DNA of 64,000 nt from a virus: positions 22,040-86,039 of the IMG/VR virus record IMGVR_UViG_3300020420_000721; one strand, written 5' to 3'. Shown in pieces: positions 30,409 to 37,286 of this stretch (its first letter is position 1; each line of letters opens with the position of its first letter). A model generated the notes under the pieces. The model saw only the letters and a program-made list of their open reading frames with translations, had not been told where the DNA came from and made no database searches. The translations under genes were made by a program, and so were the position numbers.

Positions 30409-31763
30409 TGGCTGAGATGCAATATTTTTATGATAAACAGGTACGTAGGTACATTCAACAATTTATAAGATTGTTTAGTGGCTTTAGTGTACAAATGGGT
30501 GAAAGTGATGAAAAATTACCTGTCATGCAAAAAGTTCCTGTGCGTTATGGTGATATTAATAGAATGGCGGCACATATAACTCGTGAAAATTCTGAGAATA
30601 TTGTAAATACTGTTCCATTTATTTCATGTTATATTAATACACTTAATCTAGCACCTGAACGTAGAACTTATCAACAAAGTGTTGATAGTGTACAAGTTTT
30701 TGAAAAGGCAACAGATGAGTCTACTGGAGAATATACAGATAATATAGGATCAACATATACTGTACAAAGACATAATCCAGTTCCTTATATGATGGAAATG
30801 AATGTAGATGTATGGACTTCTAATACAGATCAAAAACTTCAATTACTTGAACAGATATTAGTATTATTCAATCCAACATTAAATATTAGAACTAGTGATA
30901 ATCCATTTGACTGGACTAGTTTAAGTTATGTTGAAATGACTAATATACTTTGGAGTAGTAGAAGTATTGGTTCAACAATCGATGATATTATTGATGTTGC
31001 AACAATGACTTTTCAGGTTCCAGTATTAATTACGCCACCAGCAAAACTTAAAAAACAAACTCTTATTCATACTATTATTGATAAGTTACATAATACAGAT
31101 GATCCGAACTTAGATTTATTTAGAGAGAACGAACCATTTGAAGCTCAAACAAATTATGTTGTTATAGCATTTAAAGATAGAAGATTAGAATATATAAATG
31201 GTGTTGCTAGAATATTAAACAATGCAGGTAAACCATTAAATGATGATGGTACTTCTTTAACCTGGGAACAAGTATTAAAACCTTATGGTCAATTACGTCC
31301 TGGAATTAGTCAAGTACGTTTAAGAAAAAGTAACGATATAGAAGATGCTTCAAATGATATTGTTGGTAAATTATCTTTTTCAACAAATGATAATGAACTA
31401 GCTGTTGATATTGATACTGATACATTACCAACAAATACTCTAAATCCTGTAGATGGAGTTTTAGATCCTACAAAAAATATTCCTGGTCAAGGAAATGTCC
31501 CTAGTCCTACTATGGGAAATCGTTATATTATTACTAAAGACTTAACTGACATTGCTATTTGGGGAGGATTAAAAGCCAAAGCAAATGATATTATAGAATA
31601 TAATGGCAGTGATTGGGTAGTTAGTTTTGTAAGTAGTCAAGTATCATTACAACAATATGTTAAGAATATTAAGACTGATGATCAATTAGAATGGAATGGT
31701 TCTGATTGGTTTAATAGTTTTGAAGGTTTGTATAAACCTGGTTTTTGGCGTATATATCTATAA
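30408..31763 (+). CDS. 15: tail completion / sheath stabiliser gp15
   Basis: gp15 caps the end of the contractile tail and joins it to the neck. Conserved features are YFYDKQVRRYIQQFIRLFSG at the N-terminus, KVPVRYGDINRM, PVPYMMEMNVDVWTSNTDQK, LLEQILVLFNPTLNI and DVATMTFQVPVLITPPA. At 451 residues it is much longer than T4 gp15 (272). The extra C-terminal half includes two short units IIEYNGSDWVVSF and QLEWNGSDWFNSF, like the motif repeated in the sheath insertion and gp14. This suggests that decorated modules were added to several parts of the same tail end. Confidence 0.83.
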   Translation: MAEMQYFYDKQVRRYIQQFIRLFSGFSVQMGESDEKLPVMQKVPVRYGDINRMAAHITRENSENIVNTVPFISCYINTLNLAPERRTYQQSVDSVQVFEKATDESTGEYTDNIGSTYTVQRHNPVPYMMEMNVDVWTSNTDQKLQLLEQILVLFNPTLNIRTSDNPFDWTSLSYVEMTNILWSSRSIGSTIDDIIDVATMTFQVPVLITPPAKLKKQTLIHTIIDKLHNTDDPNLDLFRENEPFEAQTNYVVIAFKDRRLEYINGVARILNNAGKPLNDDGTSLTWEQVLKPYGQLRPGISQVRLRKSNDIEDASNDIVGKLSFSTNDNELAVDIDTDTLPTNTLNPVDGVLDPTKNIPGQGNVPSPTMGNRYIITKDLTDIAIWGGLKAKANDIIEYNGSDWVVSFVSSQVSLQQYVKNIKTDDQLEWNGSDWFNSFEGLYKPGFWRIYL

Positions 31764-31781
31764 TAATTAAGAACAATAACA

Positions 31782-32231
31782 ATGGATAAAAGAGTTATAA
31801 AAGCCAGTGGCTGTCTTGTACTAGCAACCGATACTGGAAGAATATTAATGCAACAACGGGGTGTAGAAGCAAATCATCCTCGTACCTGGTGTTTCTTTGG
31901 TGGTAAAAGTTATAAAGGTGAAAGACCAATCCAAACATTAAAAAGAGAATTAGAAGAAGAAATAGGAATGATTCCAGATATGGAAAAAATTATTCCTGTT
32001 CATCAGTATACTAGTGGTGATAAAAAGTTTGTCTATAATACTTTTGTTGTATTGGTACAAGAAGAATTCTTGCCTGTTCTTAATAATGAGAGTGATGGAT
32101 ATGCCTGGATAAAAGTAAATAACTGGCCTCGCCCTCTTCATCCAGGAGTTAAAAACCAGTTATTCAATAAAGAGTTTATAAAAAAGGTACAAACTGTTAT
32201 AGAAAGTAATGTTAGTGGTATACTAAATTAA
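31782..32231 (+). CDS. nudE: Nudix hydrolase
   Basis: The Nudix box (G-x5-E-x7-REUxEExGU) spans residues 41-63, running from GKSYKGE to RELEEEIGM, with Glu56, Glu59 and Glu60 as Mg2+ ligands. In T4, NudE hydrolyses ADP-ribose, Ap3A and FAD, removing by-products of infection. The 149-residue length fits NudE (about 150). It is the third gene of the plus-strand gp14-gp15 unit and converges on the glycosyltransferase gene, sharing 4 nt at the stop codons. Confidence 0.85.
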   Translation: MDKRVIKASGCLVLATDTGRILMQQRGVEANHPRTWCFFGGKSYKGERPIQTLKRELEEEIGMIPDMEKIIPVHQYTSGDKKFVYNTFVVLVQEEFLPVLNNESDGYAWIKVNNWPRPLHPGVKNQLFNKEFIKKVQTVIESNVSGILN

Positions 32232-33325
32232 TCAGTTCTTACTTTCTTTTTCATAGACTCAACGAATTGCGTTCTCAGCCATTCGTAATCATTAATCTTG
32301 TTTAGTTCTTCAACATTATCCTTATTAGCTTCACCAAAAGCTCTACCCTCTAATGCACCTTTAATACAATATCTACCAAAACGTCCGCCATTGTCAACTG
32401 TACACCATGTGTCAAGACGTTCTGTTGTATCTTTACTAGGAGCATTTGGATTAATCTTTGATGCTAATTTAGCACATTCACGGAAAGCACTTCTCCATGT
32501 TCTATAAGGATCTTTATTAAATGCAGTTGTATTAGATACTTCTTTAACAGGTTGGTAAAAAGATACTCCTGTTGTATAGTCTGGAAGTTCATGACCTAAA
32601 TCAACTAGTTGTTGTCTTGGAAATAATTTTACTGCACCATATCCATAAACAAGATCATTAATAGGATTTCTTGCCTGCCATACATAAGTTGTATTAGCTC
32701 TTTTATTCATCGGTGGTATGTAGTCAAATTTAAAATCATCTGCAATAAGAGCATCAGCATCAACAATATAAACCATTTCTGATTTAGATTTAATACCTGC
32801 TTCTCTGTGTGCATTTCCTATACCCTGAACATTTTTAATATGTTGGATATCTGGAAAACGTTGTTTAAGTTTTATAAAATTTTGGTCTGCTTCTTCTTCA
32901 TGGAATGAAATCATAAAGATATCAAAGTCTGCTTCATGATAACTTCCGATAATATTACTACTGATGATGCCTAAGTTTGCACCGTTTGTTGGTACAAGTT
33001 TAATATCTCCGTAGTCTACTGGTCGACGAGTACGTCTTACTACTCTTGGGAATTCATGTATAACTGCACGTTCAAGGTCATTTGGTCTATAGTGCCACGG
33101 AAAGTCATCTCTTGGAGTTGCTTTTTCATCTACAACCCAAGCCATATCACTTTCACCTCTATGTCTCCATGCAAGTTGAAGAGCATCTTCTTCTGTTTTT
33201 GTACGAGGTGCGGTAACAACCGGATATGAACCAAAAATATGTTTCTTTAATCTGTCCCAAGGTGTAACAACGTTTTGTCCTGTGTACTCAAAAAGTTGAG
33301 TATGTTTCATGTTAAGTTTCTTCAT
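32228..33325 (-). CDS. GT-A-fold glycosyltransferase-like protein (365 aa)
   Basis: The core has a GT-A look. FDIFMISFHEEEAD is the first strand, AHREAGIKSKSEMVYIVDAD gives a DxD metal site at about residues 189-191 from the chosen ATG, and VYGYGAVKLFPRQQLVDLG follows. About 120 residues precede the core with VVRRTRRPVDYGDIKLVP. I chose the ATG at 33325 because the longer frame starts with GTG; an ATG at 33310, one base after the upstream stop, is also possible. It overlaps the adjacent glycosyltransferase gene, so the two likely act together on one glycan, virion protein or DNA target. No acceptor can be read. Confidence 0.7.
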   Translation of the reverse strand: MKKLNMKHTQLFEYTGQNVVTPWDRLKKHIFGSYPVVTAPRTKTEEDALQLAWRHRGESDMAWVVDEKATPRDDFPWHYRPNDLERAVIHEFPRVVRRTRRPVDYGDIKLVPTNGANLGIISSNIIGSYHEADFDIFMISFHEEEADQNFIKLKQRFPDIQHIKNVQGIGNAHREAGIKSKSEMVYIVDADALIADDFKFDYIPPMNKRANTTYVWQARNPINDLVYGYGAVKLFPRQQLVDLGHELPDYTTGVSFYQPVKEVSNTTAFNKDPYRTWRSAFRECAKLASKINPNAPSKDTTERLDTWCTVDNGGRFGRYCIKGALEGRAFGEANKDNVEELNKINDYEWLRTQFVESMKKKVRTD

Positions 33326-33971
33326 TGCAATCACCTTGTATTGTGTAAGCTCTAGTTCCTACATGAGCAACCTGCTTACTTATATCTTGTTCAAGCCAGA
33401 TATCAAATCCAGCTTCTCGGGCTTTAAAACAGAAATATATATCCTCGCCCATTAATGAAGTATAATCATCTAACCATTTTACACTAAAGAATGGTTTTTC
33501 TAGTTTTTCAAATACTTCTCTTTTTACTAGCATGGCTCCCATGCCAACTGCTTCTACCATTTCTAAACCAGTACCATCATAAACACGTTTATCTAAATTA
33601 TAAACATCTTTAAATGCAACCGGTTTATGTGGTGGCACTCTTGTACTATAGTTACAAGCAATAATGTCTTTCTTGTGTGATAAAAGTGCCTGTAATAAGT
33701 TACTAGGAAATCTCATATCACTATCTATCCAAAGTATGTGTGTAAAATCTGTTTCAGCTAATGCATCAACGGCTAGTTGTTGTCTTTGCATTGCTACTTC
33801 ACTTCCTTGTAACATTCTTAATTCAATATGTTGACCATCTTGTCCACATTTTTTCATTAAGTTTGCAATAGAAAATGTATAAGCAGAAGTTACATAGTCC
33901 CTTACTGGAGTTGCTATTATAACCTTTGTGTTAAGTACTTTTTCATAATGAAACTTTGGTACTGTTACCAT
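33312..33971 (-). CDS. family 2-like glycosyltransferase (219 aa)
   Basis: A compact GT-A enzyme. VIIATPVRDYVTSAYTFSI is the nucleotide-sugar-binding start. THILWIDSDMRFPSNLLQAL holds the DxD site (Asp83, Asp85). GEDIYFCFKAREAGFDIWLE contains the ED catalytic-base motif, and VAHVGTRAY holds a late metal-ligand His. No membrane anchors are present, so it acts in the cytoplasm. It is downstream of the 143-residue gene and its composite promoter, and overlaps the second glycosyltransferase. Confidence 0.82.
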   Translation of the reverse strand: MVTVPKFHYEKVLNTKVIIATPVRDYVTSAYTFSIANLMKKCGQDGQHIELRMLQGSEVAMQRQQLAVDALAETDFTHILWIDSDMRFPSNLLQALLSHKKDIIACNYSTRVPPHKPVAFKDVYNLDKRVYDGTGLEMVEAVGMGAMLVKREVFEKLEKPFFSVKWLDDYTSLMGEDIYFCFKAREAGFDIWLEQDISKQVAHVGTRAYTIQGDCNEET

Positions 33972-33979
33972 TACTTACC

Positions 33980-34411
33980 TTACTTTGCAAGTTCATCTGG
34001 TACTAGATCACTTCCAAGTTCTGCTTCAATTTCTTTAACAGATGTATTTAATGATTTTGCCAAAGTAGTTGCTGACTTAACTGTTGATGCAAATGCTTCA
34101 TCAGAAAGTGCAACCATATAATTCATATGTTCTGGCTGTACTTTACCAAGTGTCAAAATATCAATAGCGGCTAGTTTTGCTAAACGCTCTACCCAATATT
34201 GTTCTTCTTCTGATTCAATTGATTTTAGTAGATCTTCTACATTGTGTTCTTTTGAGAACTCCTCATATACTTCTTCGAGTACTGGGAGGTCTGGATGATT
34301 TTGCTCACGTGCTTGGTTTAAGTCAGCTATCAAAGCCTGTGCTTTACGAGCTGGCGTTGGATGAGCACCAAGGACGAAAGTTTTAATTTCGAATTTAGTA
34401 CGAATACTCAT
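33980..34411 (-). CDS. conserved helical protein (143 aa)
   Basis: The N-terminus MSIRTKFEIKTFVLGAHPTP is followed by a largely helical acidic protein (EEVYEEFSKEHNVEDLLKSI). I recall relatives in marine T4-like phages, unannotated. It heads the unit containing the two glycosyltransferases, and is preceded by a consensus sigma70 promoter overlapped by a late motif, so it should be made both early and late. Function unknown. Confidence 0.65.
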   Translation of the reverse strand: MSIRTKFEIKTFVLGAHPTPARKAQALIADLNQAREQNHPDLPVLEEVYEEFSKEHNVEDLLKSIESEEEQYWVERLAKLAAIDILTLGKVQPEHMNYMVALSDEAFASTVKSATTLAKSLNTSVKEIEAELGSDLVPDELAK

Positions 34412-34465
34412 TGTTTTCTCCTATTAATTTCTGGCTGAGTTTACAGTTTATATTAGATATAATCA

Positions 34466-34499
34466 TATTTATTATATGTAAATTGTAGGAGGTTGTCAA
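34466..34499 (-). promoter_or_regulatory. composite consensus sigma70/late promoter
   Basis: Minus-strand TTGACA (34499-34494), exactly 17 nt, TATAAT (34476-34471), both perfect. The -10 runs into AATAAATA (34473-34466), giving TATAATAAATA. The TTGACA lies in the arm of the hairpin at 34487-34521. The next gene starts 55 nt downstream. Confidence 0.75.
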
Positions 34500-34521
34500 T
34501 ATATTTATTGACAAACCCCCT
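34487..34521 (-). terminator. imperfect hairpin after the 86-residue gene
   Basis: AGGAGGTTGTCAAT pairs imperfectly with ATTGACAAACCCCCT over about 14 bp. It follows the 86-residue gene by about 12 nt, but has no T-run on the minus strand, so it may stop or merely stabilise transcripts. Confidence 0.45.
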
Positions 34522-34532
34522 AATAATTCTAT

Positions 34533-34790
34533 TTAGTAGTTTGATGAGCCTGGTTCATCTAGTGACGGATCTACGCCTGAAGATGTACCCCATTTATTCT
34601 GGTTTTGCCAGCCACCAAATGTAGCTGAAACTTTAATGTTAGTCAGTACTTGCGGACTAATGAAAGCACCAAGTGTATATAGTGAAATTTGACCACTTAA
34701 CCCAAAATAATTACGGATAGAACTCATTGACAACATACTACCTGTTGCTGGTAGCGATGTTCCTGTGTAATCTTGTGTTGTTGTTGACAT
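34533..34790 (-). CDS. small virion-type protein (85 aa)
   Basis: The start is set at the ATG at 34790 (MSTTTQDYTGTSLPATG), which has AGGAGAA upstream; the longer frame from 34820 runs through the leader. It contains SLPATGSMLSMSSIRNYFGL followed by SGQISLYTLGAF, a pattern common in tail-fibre-associated and small virion proteins of phages (LPxSGSISMxxIxxxxGxSG). The C-terminus is Asn/Ser/Gly-rich. It lies beside the tail-fibre genes with its own perfect late promoter. Likely structural; exact place in the particle unknown. Confidence 0.68.
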   Translation of the reverse strand: MSTTTQDYTGTSLPATGSMLSMSSIRNYFGLSGQISLYTLGAFISPQVLTNIKVSATFGGWQNQNKWGTSSGVDPSLDEPGSSNY

Positions 34791-34857
34791 TAGGCTTTCT
34801 CCTATAGGATTTTTTTGCAAAAATTAGAGCTATATCTTCACGATTTTGCTCACAATG

Positions 34858-34865
34858 TATTTATA
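34858..34865 (-). promoter_or_regulatory. late promoter TATAAATA of the 85-residue virion-type gene
   Basis: Perfect motif 67 nt before the ATG at 34790. A second TATAAATG half-match lies next to it in the same AT-rich gap. Confidence 0.65.
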
Positions 34866-34938
34866 CATTTATAAAATATAAAACCACATTGTTAACTTAA
34901 AAATACTATAATTTGTACGATATTTAGCTCAAAAGAAT

Positions 34939-34968
34939 GGAGGGTGAGCACCAAGCAGTTCACCCTCC
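34939..34968 (-). terminator. hairpin after the S74 fibre gene
   Basis: A perfect 9-bp stem GGAGGGTGA/TCACCCTCC around a 12-nt loop, about 60 nt past the fibre stop. T-runs are short on both strands, so it may act in either direction. Confidence 0.6.
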
Positions 34969-35024
34969 TAATATTTTTAACCCTTATTTGATCAATACCT
35001 GGCCGTATAAATCCAAGGTCCTAA

Positions 35025-37118
35025 TTATTTCTTAGCTTTTAGCTCAGCTACCTGTGCAGACAGCTCTTTTACAGCTTCAATTAGAAGACCTGTAATGTTA
35101 CCATATGCTACTGATTTTAAACCATGTGCGTCAGTTTTCACAGCTTCAGGAAGTACTGCTTCAAGTTCTTGAGCAACAACACCAGTTGATGTTGAACCGT
35201 CGTTAATTCTATCAAATGTGATACCACGGATTGATTCAACTTTACCTAGTGCGCCATCAATAGTTTTGATGTTTGTTTTTAAGCTCTCGTCTGAGTATGC
35301 TGTAACATCACCTGTTGCATATACAGAACCGAATGTTACATCTGAAGTAGTTGTAACGTTTTGGTTCATTGCATCTGCGTATGCGTTATCAGTAAATCTA
35401 CCGTCTAAGTCAACTGTAAGATCGCCTGATGTACGTGTGAATGTAACTACACCTGTACCTGTATTAAATGATACACCTGTAATATCACGATTGTCTGAGT
35501 GTGATGTTGCCGCTGTTTGAGCCGCATTCGCTTTTGTAGTTGCGTCTGCTGATGCTGTTGAAATTGCATCTGCTTCTGCCGCATCTGCTTTAGTTGTTGC
35601 GTCAACTGATGCAGTTGAGATTGCTTCTGCTTTCGCTGTTGCAATATTGTTAACTACTGTTGCTGAGAAGTTTGCATCATCGCCCATTGCCGCCGCTAGT
35701 TCATTTAGAGTATCTAGTGCGCCTGGAGCAGATGCAATTAAGTCTGCAATTTTTCCGTCAACGTATGATTGCGAAGCCATATCTGAACCACCTACTGACA
35801 TACCTGTACCTGATGCTGAAATGTCTACACCACCTAGGTCAATTGTTGAACCTTTTAGGAATAGTTTGTTCCAACGTTTATCAGCTGAACCTAAGTTATA
35901 AGTTTCAGTTGCTGAAGGAAGAATGTCTGCATCAACATAACCAAGTTTAGTGTCTACTCTATCATTTGTAAAGTATAGGTTAGTTGTACCTTCTGCTACG
36001 TCATCAGTTGTAAGAGCATTAATTACTGCTGTAATTGCTGTCTCACGAGCATTTGTGTATGTCTCTGCTGTTGAAACTGCGTCTGCTTCTGCTGTATCTG
36101 CGTATGTTTGATAAGCTGAAGTAATTGCTGTCTCACGTGTGTTTGTGTACGCTTGAGCTGTAGCCGTTGCGTTTGCTTCTGCGTTGTTAGCTTTAGCAGT
36201 TGCGTCTGCTGAAGCTGTAGATATTGCGTTTGTAATTGCTGTAGAATTTGCCGCAATGTCAGTTGCATTGTTAGCTGTTGTAGTTTGTAACACGCCGATT
36301 GCCGCTGTGTTAGTTGCAATGTTTGTATTTGCTGTAGTGATATCACTGTCGTTGCCAGCGATTTCAGTTTTCAGTTCGTTAATTGCGCCTGTTACATTCT
36401 GTGAAGTTGTATTAAGTGTCGCTGTACCCATAGTAAGTTCTAGGGCATCAATGTCACTTTCAACACCTGTTAGCTGTGATGAAACATCGATTCCTGCTAT
36501 CTGAGCATCTACATAAGCAATAGAAGCCTTAGCCGCTAATGCTGTTGTGATAGTTGAAGCATAGTTAGCGTCGTCACCTAAAGCCGCCGCCAACTCATTT
36601 AGAGTGTCGAGTGCCGCTGGTGCTCCGTTAATTACGTCATCAAACTTATCATCTACGTATGTTTTGTTGGCGGCGTCTGTGCCGTCAACTGGTGTTGTAA
36701 CGTTAATAATTCTATTCGAATCCATGTCAATTTTATCACCAAATTTAACAGCTGAACCAGCTGAGTCAGTGATTGCTGATCCTGTTTGGATCTGCATTGT
36801 TGACATTATTTGAATGTTACCGGTACCTGCAGGTAGTAGTTCAATAGAACCAACACCTGTTGTTTTGAAACGTAGATCTTGGTCTGCGTCAGTTCCTAGT
36901 GTAATAGTATCGCTATCATCTTCGATAACTTTTTTACCATTAACATATAAAGAACCTGGACCTACGTACACGTCTTTCCATTGCTTCGTCGGCGAACCTA
37001 AGTCATATGTGATGTCCGCTGAAGGAAGAATGTGACCTGTCATCTCAAGATTACCAGTGATAAGCGAATCATCATTTACGCTAAATCCACCGTCGATAAT
37101 AAATCTTTTTTGTGCCAT
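35025..37118 (-). CDS. tail fibre with C-terminal S74 intramolecular chaperone
   Basis: The 697-residue protein begins with a virion-joining part (DGGFSVNDDSLITGNLEMTG, then SADITYDLGSPTKQWKDVYV). A long repetitive shaft follows, rich in Ala, Thr, Asp and Asn. The shaft has two copies of the GAPAALDTLNELAAALGDDA-type unit and the fibre motif EGTTNLYFTNDRVDT. The last 90 residues are an endosialidase-type chaperone (peptidase S74 family). SDESLKTNIKTIDGALGKV carries the Ser/Lys pair used for self-cleavage, followed by GVVAQELEAVLPEAVKTD and LIEAVKELSAQVAELKAKK. Such domains trimerise the fibre and then cut themselves off. No exact late motif precedes it, only ACTAAATA (37169-37176, one mismatch). 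Confidence 0.85.
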   Translation of the reverse strand: MAQKRFIIDGGFSVNDDSLITGNLEMTGHILPSADITYDLGSPTKQWKDVYVGPGSLYVNGKKVIEDDSDTITLGTDADQDLRFKTTGVGSIELLPAGTGNIQIMSTMQIQTGSAITDSAGSAVKFGDKIDMDSNRIINVTTPVDGTDAANKTYVDDKFDDVINGAPAALDTLNELAAALGDDANYASTITTALAAKASIAYVDAQIAGIDVSSQLTGVESDIDALELTMGTATLNTTSQNVTGAINELKTEIAGNDSDITTANTNIATNTAAIGVLQTTTANNATDIAANSTAITNAISTASADATAKANNAEANATATAQAYTNTRETAITSAYQTYADTAEADAVSTAETYTNARETAITAVINALTTDDVAEGTTNLYFTNDRVDTKLGYVDADILPSATETYNLGSADKRWNKLFLKGSTIDLGGVDISASGTGMSVGGSDMASQSYVDGKIADLIASAPGALDTLNELAAAMGDDANFSATVVNNIATAKAEAISTASVDATTKADAAEADAISTASADATTKANAAQTAATSHSDNRDITGVSFNTGTGVVTFTRTSGDLTVDLDGRFTDNAYADAMNQNVTTTSDVTFGSVYATGDVTAYSDESLKTNIKTIDGALGKVESIRGITFDRINDGSTSTGVVAQELEAVLPEAVKTDAHGLKSVAYGNITGLLIEAVKELSAQVAELKAKK

Positions 37119-37129
37119 TTTTCGATTCC

Positions 37130-37147
37130 TTTATTTGATCAAATAAA
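37130..37147. repeat. 18-bp perfect palindrome before the S74 fibre gene
   Basis: TTTATTTGATCAAATAAA is self-complementary over 18 bp and abuts the AGGA ribosome binding site of the fibre gene. Its core TTATTTGATCAA recurs in the same orientation at 34984-34995, just past the end of the same gene, so the fibre gene is bracketed by 12-bp direct repeats. Confidence 0.65.
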
Positions 37148-37149
37148 AG

Positions 37150-37165
37150 CGTTGCTCATGCAACG
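37150..37165. other. small hairpin in the fibre leader
   Basis: CGTTGC-TCAT-GCAACG, a 6-bp stem with a 4-nt loop adjacent to the 18-bp palindrome. It may be a structured mRNA leader. Confidence 0.4.
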
Positions 37166-37240
37166 TAGTATTTAGTTGCTAATTCTTCGTATTAAGTACT
37201 TTGCTAATATAATTGGTGTTTTCAAAGTACTTTTTAGCCA

Positions 37241-37267
37241 AAAAAAAGGGCGGTGTTTCCACCGCCC
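37241..37267 (-). terminator. terminator of the giant fibre gene
   Basis: On the minus strand an 8-bp stem GGGCGGTG/CACCGCCC with a GAAA loop is followed by seven T residues, 19 nt past the stop codon. Confidence 0.9.
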
Positions 37268-37286
37268 CAAAGTTTTAGTCTACTTA

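Noticed and set aside
34502-34509. AATAAATA in the loop of the hairpin after the 85-residue virion-type gene
   Set aside because: A better placed composite promoter starts only 30 nt downstream, and this copy may simply come from the AT-rich loop.
35447-36346. Long Gln/Leu-rich frames opposite or beside the fibre genes
   Set aside because: They are shadow frames created by the Ala/Thr/Asp repeat codons of the S74 fibre gene, with no ribosome binding sites of their own.
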